Part shown: one piece after another, positions 52,161-60,576 of the stretch
Layout of the letters: each line of letters begins with the position of its first letter
Position numbering within the stretch: the first letter of the stretch is position 1
Source: DAOUJH01 sp965248955
Lineage (GTDB): Bacteria; Chloroflexota; Dehalococcoidia; Lucifugimonadales; QGNO01
Direction of reading: 5' to 3'
NCBI GenBank assembly: GCA_965248955.1
Contig: OZ252212.1
Coordinates: forward strand, 1,798,001-1,862,000
DNA: 64,000 bases
Position numbers and translations under genes: made by a program
The notes under the pieces: model-generated
What the model saw: only the letters and a program-made list of their open reading frames with translations
Told to the model about the DNA's origin: nothing
Databases searched by the model: none

Positions 52161-52379
52161 ATGGATGATACAAGTGGTGTTTCTTACTCCATTGGGCAAG
52201 TCTCAGTCAAGGATAGAGCCACTGAAGATTGTGTCCACTTCTGGTTGATTGAACCCCCCAATGGGCCCACAAGCTACGGCGTTTGCAAAGAGTGCGGTAT
52301 GCGCCAAGAGTTCCGCAACTCCATTGAGACGTCCTCTTGGAACAAGGGCACCATCAAAGTTGAAGACGGCTGGGACTGA
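52161..52379 (+). CDS. Small protein with a Cys/His zinc-ribbon-like pattern
   Basis: A 72-residue protein of unknown function. It contains CVHFWLIEPPNGPTSYGVCK then ECGMRQEFRNS: a Cys-x-His pair, a Pro/Gly turn and a CxxCG, plausible as a single zinc site. Short proteins with this C-H...GP..G.CK.CG layout are familiar from Chloroflexota and actinobacteria, without known role. GGGAGGG lies 10 bases before the ATG, and a good promoter is upstream, so it is its own unit. Confidence 0.7.
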   Translation: MDDTSGVSYSIGQVSVKDRATEDCVHFWLIEPPNGPTSYGVCKECGMRQEFRNSIETSSWNKGTIKVEDGWD

Positions 52380-52459
52380 GGCGGACAGGTTGCTGTCCAT
52401 TTGATGCCTGCAAAGTGGAGGTAGCTCCGTAGTCCACTCCTATACGATCTAACGCCTGC

Positions 52460-53656
52460 ATGACCCGCCCCTTACTACAGGACGTCTTGTTTCAGAGAAT
52501 CTCTGAACATGGCAAGATGACCTTTGCCGAGTTTATGGAGCTTGCGTTGTATTGGCCCAACGGCGGCTATTATCCCCGTCTTGGAGCCGTCACTCCTCCG
52601 CAAGACTACTACACCGCTCCCATGGCCCATCCCGCCTTTGGCGCTTTGATTGCGCTTCAGCTAGAGGAGATGTGGCGGCTTGTAGAAGAACCCTCTCGGT
52701 TTACCGTCGTCGAGCAGGGGGCAGGCACGGGCCGCCTGGCCGCAGACGTCCGGGATTTCTCCCAGCATCTCGATCCCTCATTTCACAGGGCGCTGCAATA
52801 TATAGGCGTCGATAGAGCTGGCGGCGCTGCGCCATTCTCAATGAAGGATGCATCCCTTTCAAGCACAGTGGGATGCATCCTTTCCAACGAGCTCCTGGAT
52901 GCCTTTCCGGTACATAGAGTAACCGTCCACAACGGGAAGCTTCTGGAAATCTATTTGACCCAGCAAGAAGGCCGGCTTGTAGAGCTCTTGGACAACGTTT
53001 CCACAGACGATATCCGCGCCAGATTGGAGAGCGAGGACGTTCATTTGGCGGAAGGCCAGGTAGCCGAGGTCTGCCTTGAGCTGGAGCCCTGGGCAAGACA
53101 GGCAGCCATGATGTTGCAGCGCGGCTTTGTGCTTACCATAGACTACGGCCACCCCTCCGGTGATCTATACAATATCCGGAGACCGCAGGGCACGCTCCGC
53201 TGCTACTACCGTCATACTCTTACCGGCAACCCCTACCAGCGTGTAGGAGAGCAGGATATCACGGCCCACGTGGACTTCACGGCGGTAGCTTCCCTGGGCC
53301 ATCAATACGGCTTGGAGCCGTATCCATTGGTGAGCCAGGCCGGATTTCTGAGCAATCTGGGTCTTCCCCTGTTCATGGAGCGTCTGTACTCTGAAAACCT
53401 TGGCCAGCGGAAACGCGACTCTAACCGGATGGCAATGCTGGAACTGGCGCGTCCCGGCGGAATGGGCGACTTCAAGGTGCTGGCTCAACGTAAAGGGACT
53501 GCTTACCACCGTTTGAGCGGCGTTCACGGCGCATCCAAGGAGTGGGGGCAGCGCGTTCGAGGTCTGCCGTTGCCCTGCCTGAGCCGGCAGCACGTTGATC
53601 TACTGGCGGCCCGCTATCCACACGCAAGTGAAGACTGGGGACAGCTCTGGCGGTGA
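52460..53656 (+). CDS. MidA/NDUFAF7-family SAM-dependent methyltransferase
   Basis: A 398-residue methyltransferase of the MidA (DUF185) family, whose mitochondrial member NDUFAF7 methylates an arginine of complex I. Landmarks: MTFAEFMELALYWPNGGYY, the SAM loop VVEQGAGTGRLAADV (83-97), SNELLDAFPVHRV and LTIDYGHPSGDLY. Length is normal. It ends 1 base before the convergent gene at 53657. The bacterial substrate is not established. Confidence 0.88.
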   Translation: MTRPLLQDVLFQRISEHGKMTFAEFMELALYWPNGGYYPRLGAVTPPQDYYTAPMAHPAFGALIALQLEEMWRLVEEPSRFTVVEQGAGTGRLAADVRDFSQHLDPSFHRALQYIGVDRAGGAAPFSMKDASLSSTVGCILSNELLDAFPVHRVTVHNGKLLEIYLTQQEGRLVELLDNVSTDDIRARLESEDVHLAEGQVAEVCLELEPWARQAAMMLQRGFVLTIDYGHPSGDLYNIRRPQGTLRCYYRHTLTGNPYQRVGEQDITAHVDFTAVASLGHQYGLEPYPLVSQAGFLSNLGLPLFMERLYSENLGQRKRDSNRMAMLELARPGGMGDFKVLAQRKGTAYHRLSGVHGASKEWGQRVRGLPLPCLSRQHVDLLAARYPHASEDWGQLWR

Positions 53657-54328
53657 CTACCGTGAACCCCCCGTTCCCGTCTCCTCTGCCTCAGCCCCGG
53701 CTGAGGGCTGCTTCTGGCTGTCCGCCAGCCAGTTTTGGAACCAGCGCCTGTACTCGTCAAGCGCCGGCGGTGATACGTAGAACACCTCAACGTCCTGGGG
53801 AAACTGTACCTGGTGACGCTCGCCAATCAGCAGCAGTCCCACCTCGTCTTTGCCCAGGGATTCATCAATGCGCTTGCCGATGTATTCGTAGCGCCGGTTC
53901 ATACCTTCAAAGTACCACTCGTGGAGCTTGGCGGTCAGCCTGCTGCTCAGCAGAGGCAGCATGAGGCAGCGCTGCAAGTCCACGACCTCCAGCAGGACTC
54001 CTTCATCCTCGGTGGCCTCCAGGACAGCCTTGCTTCGGCACTTCGACTGCACGAATCTATAGGATCGCTCGTCCATCGCTTGCAGCCTGGCCAGTCCCTC
54101 CTCCGCTCCTTCAGCGATATTCTCATGGAAGATGCGCTTGACGCGGCCCAGCCGGCTTTCCAGGGACTCCACCTGCGATTGCATCTGTACCCAGTACTTC
54201 TGAAGCAGAGTCTGTCCCTCTTGCAGCTGTTCCGGGGCGCCGTAGACAAGAGGTATCAGTAGCAGCTTACGTTTCCCCTGGAACCGTTCCGCTTCGGGTC
54301 GCTCTATCCTGCCCAGCTGCTCAGTCAT
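53657..54328 (-). CDS. Uncharacterised protein, possible release-factor-like C-terminal half
   Basis: A 223-residue soluble protein I cannot assign firmly. The first half is helical and rich in Gln/Glu (QLQEGQTLLQKYWVQMQSQ), probably a coiled coil; the middle has EDEGVLLEVVDLQRCLMLPL; the end has DEVGLLLIGERHQVQFPQD and VEVFYVSPPALDEYRRWF. The last segment recalls the domain-3 end of archaeo-eukaryotic-type release-factor homologues found in bacteria, but this is a weak impression. It follows lysA by 3 bases in the same direction, so the two are likely co-transcribed. Confidence 0.65.
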   Translation of the reverse strand: MTEQLGRIERPEAERFQGKRKLLLIPLVYGAPEQLQEGQTLLQKYWVQMQSQVESLESRLGRVKRIFHENIAEGAEEGLARLQAMDERSYRFVQSKCRSKAVLEATEDEGVLLEVVDLQRCLMLPLLSSRLTAKLHEWYFEGMNRRYEYIGKRIDESLGKDEVGLLLIGERHQVQFPQDVEVFYVSPPALDEYRRWFQNWLADSQKQPSAGAEAEETGTGGSR

Positions 54329-54331
54329 GGC

Positions 54332-55648
54332 TCACACCACGTCGGCGGCCATAATGTCCTGGTAGGTTTCACGACGGCGTATCAACCTGCTCGAACCGTC
54401 TTTGACCAGTACCACGGCCGGCCTTGGCGTCATGTTGTAGTTGCTGGACATTGGGATGGCGTAAGCGCCCGCGGCAGGCATAGCTATGATGTCGCCGGGT
54501 TCCGTTGGCGCAAGGTCTACGTTTGCCGCAAGAACGTCGCCGGATTCACAGTATCTGCCGGCGATGGTTACCTTGGAGGATGGTTCCACAAGCATCCTGT
54601 TGGCTACAACCGCTTCATAGGAAGCCTGGTACAGAGCAGGTCTGATGTTATCGCCCATACCGCCGTCCACGCTGAGGTACGTTCTCACGCCCGGTATGAC
54701 TTTGCTGGCTCCGCAGGTATAGACGGCAACGCCCGCCGGCCCCACTATGGAACGACCGGGTTCTATGAACACCCTGGGTCTGCTCAGGTCAAGGTCGTCG
54801 CACGCCTCTATTAGGGAGGAAGCCAGGGCCTCCGCGAACTCTCCCGCTGAGGGCGGGCGCTGGTCCCTGGTGTATGCAATGCCGAAGCCTCCGCCGGGAC
54901 TGAACTCCTCTAGGTTCAACCCCTCTTCCCGCATGGCCGAGGCGAACTCCAACGCAATGCGTATCGCCTTCTGGTACGGTTGGAGCTCAAAGAGCTGCGA
55001 ACCGATATGGCAGTGCAGTCCAATCAGCTTCAAATGCGGTGACGACATCGCTTTCCTCACCGCTTTCTCGGCGTCACCGGTATCTATCGCGAACCCGAAT
55101 TTACTGTCCAGGGTACCGGTTGAGATGTAGCTATGTGTATGCGGGTCAACCGAGGGGGATACCCTGATCAGGATCTCTTGCTCGCGTCCCGCCTCCCTAG
55201 CCACCTCCTCCAGCAAATCGATCTCATGGAAGCTGTCCACAACTATACGGCCGACGCCCCAAGCCATTGCTTCCGCCAGTTCGGTGCGGCTCTTGTTGTT
55301 GCCGTGGAAGTAGACGGTTCCAGGAGATGCCCCTCCCGCTTTTGCCACCTCCATCTCTCCGCCTGAAACCACGTCTATGCCCAGGCCCTCCTCGATGATG
55401 ATCCTGGTCAGAGCTATGTTGGCGAAGGCTTTGGAGCCGTACAAGACCTGGCTATTGGGATAGTGTCGTTTGAGTTCGTCACGGAAGGCGCGGCAGCGGT
55501 TGCGTACCGTCTCCTCGTCGATCAAGTAGAGAGGGGTTCCGTACTCGGAGGCCAACTCTACAAGGCTGCACCCGCCGATGACCAGATGACCATGCTCATT
55601 TATGGAGGAGGTATCGGGAAACACGTTCTGGCCTGGAAACCTTGTCAT
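54332..55648 (-). CDS. lysA: Diaminopimelate decarboxylase
   Basis: A 438-residue PLP enzyme (alanine-racemase fold) that decarboxylates meso-DAP to L-lysine. The Schiff-base Lys73 is in YGSKAFAN, followed by HCHIGSQLFE, SPGGGFGIAY, EPGRSIVGPAG and the dimer active-site motif CESGDVLA. Length is typical. The ATG at 55648 has no ribosome site, and the promoter places the transcript start about three bases upstream, so the mRNA is probably leaderless. A gene for an unknown protein follows after 3 bases. Confidence 0.93.
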   Translation of the reverse strand: MTRFPGQNVFPDTSSINEHGHLVIGGCSLVELASEYGTPLYLIDEETVRNRCRAFRDELKRHYPNSQVLYGSKAFANIALTRIIIEEGLGIDVVSGGEMEVAKAGGASPGTVYFHGNNKSRTELAEAMAWGVGRIVVDSFHEIDLLEEVAREAGREQEILIRVSPSVDPHTHSYISTGTLDSKFGFAIDTGDAEKAVRKAMSSPHLKLIGLHCHIGSQLFELQPYQKAIRIALEFASAMREEGLNLEEFSPGGGFGIAYTRDQRPPSAGEFAEALASSLIEACDDLDLSRPRVFIEPGRSIVGPAGVAVYTCGASKVIPGVRTYLSVDGGMGDNIRPALYQASYEAVVANRMLVEPSSKVTIAGRYCESGDVLAANVDLAPTEPGDIIAMPAAGAYAIPMSSNYNMTPRPAVVLVKDGSSRLIRRRETYQDIMAADVV

Positions 55649-55657
55649 GGGTTGACC

Positions 55658-55686
55658 ATGTTACGCAGGGTCTGATGCAGTGTCAA
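55658..55686 (-). promoter_or_regulatory. lysA promoter giving a leaderless transcript
   Basis: On the - strand TTGACA (55686-55681), a 17-base spacer and TAACAT (55663-55658). The expected start site is near 55651, with the lysA ATG at 55648-55646. Confidence 0.65.
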
Positions 55687-55729
55687 CGTTTTTGGGAAGG
55701 GGGCTGGTAGTGGGTGCCGCCCACTGCCA

Positions 55730-55754
55730 GATTGCTTCGGTTCCTCGCAATGAC
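55730..55754 (-). repeat. Dispersed intergenic repeat, copy 2
   Basis: The reverse complement begins GTCATTGCGAGGAACCGAAG and matches 23 of 25 bases with 34450-34474. It lies between the divergent lysA and proB genes, again strictly intergenic. Confidence 0.65.
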
Positions 55755-55798
55755 TATGGCGTCTCCCTTCCGTCTCAAACGTACAGGCGGTATAATCC

Positions 55799-56986
55799 AT
55801 GCAGATTTCCCAGCAGGTTGACAGATTGACAGTGGAAAACTCCAGAGTTGGACGCCAGGCTTCCAGGGGGAAGCTCCGCATAGTTGTCAAGGCGGGCACC
55901 AACGTGCTCACCGGTGGCTCCGAATCGCTCGACCTTGGCGTGATGAGGTCGCTGGTCGACCAGATAGCGCATGTTCATGAACAGGGCAAAGAGGTCTTGC
56001 TCGTAACCTCAGGAGCGGTGGCTGCCGGCCGCGAGGCTTTAGGCCGGCTCAAGCAGCAACGCGACGTTCCATTTCGACAGATCCTCGCTTCGGTCGGTCA
56101 AAGCAGGCTCATGCATACTTATCAAGAGATGTTCTCCCGACACAATGTCGTCGTATCCCAGGCGCTTCTCACCCGCTCTGATATCGACGAATGGCAGGGA
56201 TATCTCAACGTTAGGGATACCCTGCTTTCGCTGCTCCACATGGGAGTGGTGCCTATCATCAACGAGAACGACGTGGTGAACAGCGAAGAGCTTGGCGATG
56301 AAGTCTTTGGTGATAACGATACCCTTTCTGCCCTGGTCTCCAACCTGGTCGACGCGGATATGCTGGTTATGCTCACGGATATCCCCGGTCTCTACACCGC
56401 GGATCCCGCCTTGGAGCCCAGCGCTGAGCTTGTTCCCGTCATGGACGACGCCAACACGGAGCAACTTCTCAATACCTTGACCCAAAATGAGGTGAGGCAT
56501 CCTTGGAGCCGCGGCGGCATGAAGGCCAAGGTGGAAGCGGCACTCCTAGCAACACGCTGGGGCGTAGAGGTAGTAATCACCAGTGGCAGGAAGCCGGACG
56601 TCCTGCGGGAGGTCATCGCCGGAAGAGCCGTGGGCACCGTGTTCAGACCTACGGCCAACAAAGTAGAGAGCAGGAAGCGCTGGTTCCTCAGCGGACTCTC
56701 TACCAGGGGTGAAATCCTGGTGGACAGCGGCGCGGCGCAGGCTCTGAAGGCAAAGAACAGCAGCCTTCTGCCTGTGGGCGTTACGGAAGTGCACGGCAAT
56801 TTCAACCGCCGGGAGGTGGTGCTCATTGTCGATAAAGACGGCAAGCGCGTGGCATGCGGCGTCAGTAACTATTCGGCCCAAGAAGTGGCCGCTATAAGGG
56901 GACTGAAGTCAAGCAAGATAGAGGAAACTCTAGGCCATCAGTACGGTGAAGAAGTGGTGCATCGCAACAATCTGGCCCTGCTATAG
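55799..56986 (+). CDS. proB: Glutamate 5-kinase
   Basis: A 395-residue enzyme that phosphorylates glutamate for proline synthesis. The amino-acid-kinase domain has IVVKAGTNVLTGG, LVTSGAVAAGREALG, FGDNDTLSALVSNLVDADML and GGMKAKVEAA; a C-terminal PUA domain (~280-375, with GVSNYSAQE) is present. The start is uncertain: ATG 55799 adds ~25 residues before the kinase core, has no ribosome site and lies directly after a TATAAT (55791-55796); TTG or GTG codons at 55826 and 55832 are alternatives. proA follows after 54 bases. Confidence 0.93.
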   Translation: MQISQQVDRLTVENSRVGRQASRGKLRIVVKAGTNVLTGGSESLDLGVMRSLVDQIAHVHEQGKEVLLVTSGAVAAGREALGRLKQQRDVPFRQILASVGQSRLMHTYQEMFSRHNVVVSQALLTRSDIDEWQGYLNVRDTLLSLLHMGVVPIINENDVVNSEELGDEVFGDNDTLSALVSNLVDADMLVMLTDIPGLYTADPALEPSAELVPVMDDANTEQLLNTLTQNEVRHPWSRGGMKAKVEAALLATRWGVEVVITSGRKPDVLREVIAGRAVGTVFRPTANKVESRKRWFLSGLSTRGEILVDSGAAQALKAKNSSLLPVGVTEVHGNFNRREVVLIVDKDGKRVACGVSNYSAQEVAAIRGLKSSKIEETLGHQYGEEVVHRNNLALL

Positions 56987-57040
56987 AGATGGCACGGTGC
57001 TGAGACTATCTATCTACTGAAGGATAGAAAAGGCGTAACA

Positions 57041-58321
57041 ATGACCGCAATAGACTTATCGCAAGACCTGATTGCTCTGGGAGAGCAGGCCAGGGCCGCG
57101 GCGCGCATGCTGGCCAAGCTGGGCACCCCGGCCAAAGACAGGGCGTTGCTGAACATTGCGGACGCCCTGCTATCTCGCCAGGAAGAAGTGCTGGAGGCCA
57201 ACCGCACAGACTACAAAGCAGCCGAGCACAAGGGCCCCATCGAAGCTCCTCTGGACCGCTTGCTGATTACTCCTGAGCGGCTTGCCGCCATGGCTGACGA
57301 CGTGCGAAATATCCAAAGGTTGACCGATCCCGTTGGAGAGCAGTTCGACGTGCGGACATTGCCCAACGGTCTCATATTGGGCAAACGGCGGGTGCCCCTG
57401 GGGGTGATTGGAGCCATCTACGAAAGCCGGCCAAACGTCACCGTGGATATAGCTACTCTCTGCCTCAAGGCTGGCAACGCCGTCATATTACGCGGGGGTA
57501 CAGAGGCTTTCAATTCCAATAGGGCCCTGGCCGGCTTGATAAGGGACGCCATAGCTGAAGCGGGCTTGCCGGCTGACGCCGTGCAGTTCGTGGAAAACAC
57601 AGACCGGGCAATGGTGACCCAGATGCTGCAAATGCGTCAATACATAGACCTGCTCATTCCCAGGGGTGGGTCCGGGCTTGTTCGTCTTGTTGCGGAAGAA
57701 GCTACCATGCCTGCGGTGACGGGAGGCATCGGTGTGTGCCATACCTACGTCGATGCCGCTGCGGACCTGGGCAAAGCGGTGGCTATTGCCTTCAATGCCA
57801 AGGTGCAGCGGCCGTCCGTGTGCAATGCTCTGGACACGCTTCTGGTCCATTCAAAGATAGCGCCGGAATTCCTGCCTCGCATGGCCGGTGAATGGCTTCA
57901 GGCGGGGGTCACTCTCCACGTGGACAACCGCGCAATGAGCATTCTGGGACCCCTGGAGGAGCCGCGCATTGTTCCCGCAGAAGAGTGCGACTGGGGTAAC
58001 GAGTACCTATCGCTGGATGCCGCGGTCAAGGTGGTCGACTCCGTGGATGAAGCCTTGCTGCACATAGAAGAGTACGGCTCAGGCCATTCGGAGGCCATAG
58101 TCACGGATGACTACTCAGCGGCGATGCGTTTCCTAAATGAAGTGGACGCCGCAGCCGTGTTCGTCAATGCGAGCACCCGCTTCACGGACGGCGCTGAGTT
58201 CGGCCTCGGCGCAGAGGTGGCAATCAGCACCGATAAGATGCACGCCCGCGGTCCCATGGGCCTGAGAGAGATCACTTCTTACAAGTGGACAATACTCGGC
58301 AACGGCCAAGTCAAAGCCTAG
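57041..58321 (+). CDS. proA: Gamma-glutamyl phosphate reductase
   Basis: A 426-residue NADPH-dependent aldehyde-dehydrogenase-fold enzyme that reduces glutamyl phosphate to the semialdehyde. The catalytic Cys261 is in QRPSVCNALDTLL; GVIGAIYESRPNVT, IPRGGSGLV and the C-terminal GAEVAISTDKMHARGPMGL are diagnostic. It follows proB in the same direction; a 12-base gap leads to an unknown gene. Confidence 0.95.
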   Translation: MTAIDLSQDLIALGEQARAAARMLAKLGTPAKDRALLNIADALLSRQEEVLEANRTDYKAAEHKGPIEAPLDRLLITPERLAAMADDVRNIQRLTDPVGEQFDVRTLPNGLILGKRRVPLGVIGAIYESRPNVTVDIATLCLKAGNAVILRGGTEAFNSNRALAGLIRDAIAEAGLPADAVQFVENTDRAMVTQMLQMRQYIDLLIPRGGSGLVRLVAEEATMPAVTGGIGVCHTYVDAAADLGKAVAIAFNAKVQRPSVCNALDTLLVHSKIAPEFLPRMAGEWLQAGVTLHVDNRAMSILGPLEEPRIVPAEECDWGNEYLSLDAAVKVVDSVDEALLHIEEYGSGHSEAIVTDDYSAAMRFLNEVDAAAVFVNASTRFTDGAEFGLGAEVAISTDKMHARGPMGLREITSYKWTILGNGQVKA

Positions 58322-58333
58322 GAAGGATAAGCT

Positions 58334-58645
58334 ATGCCTGACTATTTCTTCGAGCGTGAGTGCCGCACGCCTTACTCGGAGGCGTTCAACATTCTGGAGG
58401 ATGAAGTGCCCGTAGGCCACTTGGACATGCACTTTGCCCCAAACATGGTCCACGCTACCCTGTGCGTATCGGAAAGCCTGACCAGAGAAGCTATTGAAGA
58501 GCTTGTCCAGACTATAGATGAGGAGCTGCTGGACGTGGTTGGCCTTGCTAGGGAAGAGTTCGTTGTACACGTACACCAGGGACGCGAGTTGGGCGTCTAC
58601 AGCAATCAGAACTTCGGCCAGAACGGAGAGGGGCTTCAGCGGTAG
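58334..58645 (+). CDS. Uncharacterised protein downstream of proA
   Basis: A 103-residue acidic protein I do not recognise. It starts MPDYFFERECRTPYSEAFNI, then alternates predicted strands and a helix (LTREAIEELVQTIDEELLDV) before VVHVHQGRELGVYSNQN. No signal peptide or membrane segment. GGAAGGATAAGCT lies before the ATG and the 12-base gap from proA supports a real, co-transcribed gene. Confidence 0.68.
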   Translation: MPDYFFERECRTPYSEAFNILEDEVPVGHLDMHFAPNMVHATLCVSESLTREAIEELVQTIDEELLDVVGLAREEFVVHVHQGRELGVYSNQNFGQNGEGLQR

Positions 58646-58728
58646 TAAGTGGCCCCATTAGTGCTGGAATGGCGGTGCATGGCTGGTAAACCCTGGGCGA
58701 TGCACCAAGAGGAGGCGGAGGCTTTATC

Positions 58729-59451
58729 ATGAGAGTGGCCCAGCTAGGAGTAGCCGGAGTTCTGATACTCGTCCTTGCCGCTGTCGCCTGGATGGGAGTA
58801 CAGCAGTTGGGCGGGAGCAGCCCAGCCACTGCTGCTGAGATAGCAGCATCCGTACAGCAGAACAAGGAATCATTGTTAGCCGGCATACGTGAAGGACAGC
58901 ATTTTTATTTCAAAGAGGAGAAATACAGGAGGGATCCTATAGGTTTCGGGGGTTCTGGCACTGAACCAAATACGGTCATAGTTGAGAACTGGGTGGTCGC
59001 AGGCGATGATGGCCAGATTGAAGACCTCGTTGCAACAAAGCGGAGCCTTGAAGGTGACCTGCTGGGATACTCGCAGCTCACAAACGGAAGGGCGACATAT
59101 ACCGATGTCGCCACCGGGACGACCTTAGATGAGTTAACGGAAAACTGGGGTACTCTGGAGAGTTCGGTCAGCGCGTCTTGGGATGGCCTACTGTCGCTCC
59201 AGAGGCCAGAGTTTGAATTCAAGGGGCGGGGGACGCTTAACCAAAGGGCAAGCCTGATATATGAACTGCAGACATCTAAGGGAAAGCTACTAAGGGTAGA
59301 AGTGGTGGAGGATGCTCCGTTACTCCACAAGACATCCCTCTACGAAGGTGCCAGCCCAAGAGACAGCTCCCTAGTGGAATGGAACGCCATAGTTGAGTAC
59401 AAGTTGCTTCCGTTAGGAAGTGCCCTTCCTGACCCAGCAACGGAAGGCTGA
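58729..59451 (+). CDS. Membrane-anchored protein of unknown function
   Basis: A 240-residue protein with one N-terminal hydrophobic segment (LGVAGVLILVLAAVAWMGV, ~6-24) and an outside domain containing EGQHFYFKEEKYRRD, LTNGRATYTDVATGTTLDEL and LIYELQTSKGKLLRVEV, a pattern compatible with an LolA/RsiW-like beta sheet, though that is only an impression. AGGAGGCGGAGG precedes the ATG. It is somewhat more AT-rich than proA. No cysteine lipobox is present. It stands alone between proA's follower and the DUF4392 gene. Confidence 0.7.
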   Translation: MRVAQLGVAGVLILVLAAVAWMGVQQLGGSSPATAAEIAASVQQNKESLLAGIREGQHFYFKEEKYRRDPIGFGGSGTEPNTVIVENWVVAGDDGQIEDLVATKRSLEGDLLGYSQLTNGRATYTDVATGTTLDELTENWGTLESSVSASWDGLLSLQRPEFEFKGRGTLNQRASLIYELQTSKGKLLRVEVVEDAPLLHKTSLYEGASPRDSSLVEWNAIVEYKLLPLGSALPDPATEG

Positions 59452-59554
59452 ATGTAGACTGATGTTCATTGTGCACTTCTCTGCAGATGCAGCGTGAATG
59501 GCAAACAGGGGCTTCCTGGTCTATGATGAGTCCAAAATCTGGGGAGGCGCAGAG

Positions 59555-60526
59555 ATGACTTGGTTGCCCACGGAAGAGCAGTTCCCTTACGACAATCTGG
59601 ATAGGTTGGTGCGGGTCAAGATGCGGCCCAAAGGCATGGCCCAGTTCTACCTGATTTCCGACTATATCTACTACGAGGCCAAGGGACACAATCCCATATC
59701 CATGGACATAGCCACGGCACTGGCGCCCCAGGGGTCTAAGAAGATAGGCATGTTTACCGGCGCCAGCTCGCCGGACCACTATCCCAATGGTGAGAACGAC
59801 GGCCCGCTGGGCGCCATAGTCCTCGCCAACGCCCTGCGCAAAATAGGGCATGAAGTCAGCATCTTTATCGACCCCCAGCTTCAACCCATAATCAACGCCC
59901 TCATGCAGTACTACGGGCAGACCTATCCCCTGGCTATCCTGGACATTGACTCGCCGGAGCGCAACCTTGATGCCTCGTCCGGATTGGACGTTGCAATCGC
60001 CGTGGAGAAGGCGGGGGTCAACCCCGCCGGGCATTTGCATTCCATCACGGGCACCACCCGCGACGGTACGCGAGCCAAGATAGACGATATCTTCCGGCGG
60101 GTCGAGGAAAACGGCGGCGTTACCATAAGCTGCGCCGACGGCCATAATGAGATGGGGTTCGGCAAAGTGTACGATGCCGTGGCCAAGATAGCTCCCTGGA
60201 CCACCGAGTGCAGGTGCGAATGCGGCCGGGGCGTTATGTGCGCCACGCCGGTGGACCATCTATACGTGACTTCCATATCCAACTGGGGCGCCTATGCCGT
60301 TGTCGCGGCGCTGGCACTGTACAACCGGGACACCACGCTTCTGCATACAGAGCAGGCGGAACGCGACATCGAGCAGATGGCGCTGGACTATGACGTGCGC
60401 GACGGCTCTTTCGGCGTGGCGGGACTGACCATGGACGGCGTGCCTTTGGAGGGGACGCTGGCCATGCTGGGTATGATGCGAAACCTGGTAGAGATATCGT
60501 TGAAGGAGTACCTGCGGAGCTTCTAG
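59555..60526 (+). CDS. DUF4392 (D-glutamate cyclase-like) protein
   Basis: A 323-residue protein resembling the DUF4392/glutamate-cyclase domain: KKIGMFTGASSPDHYPNGEN, GPLGAIVLANALRKIGHEV, ERAGVN-like (VEKAGVNPAGHLHSITG) and ISCADGHNEMGFGKVYDAV in the place of the family's DGGNEIGMG. Characterised relatives convert D-glutamate to 5-oxo-D-proline. I chose ATG 59555, 7 bases after GGGGAGG; ATG 59498 has no ribosome site. CRCECGRGVMCATPVDHL contains four Cys and may bind a metal. It is followed by a DapA-family lyase. Confidence 0.72.
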   Translation: MTWLPTEEQFPYDNLDRLVRVKMRPKGMAQFYLISDYIYYEAKGHNPISMDIATALAPQGSKKIGMFTGASSPDHYPNGENDGPLGAIVLANALRKIGHEVSIFIDPQLQPIINALMQYYGQTYPLAILDIDSPERNLDASSGLDVAIAVEKAGVNPAGHLHSITGTTRDGTRAKIDDIFRRVEENGGVTISCADGHNEMGFGKVYDAVAKIAPWTTECRCECGRGVMCATPVDHLYVTSISNWGAYAVVAALALYNRDTTLLHTEQAERDIEQMALDYDVRDGSFGVAGLTMDGVPLEGTLAMLGMMRNLVEISLKEYLRSF

Positions 60527-60576
60527 GCGAGCTTCTATCGTATAATGTTGCCCAGTACACCGGAGGAGCTGATGCC

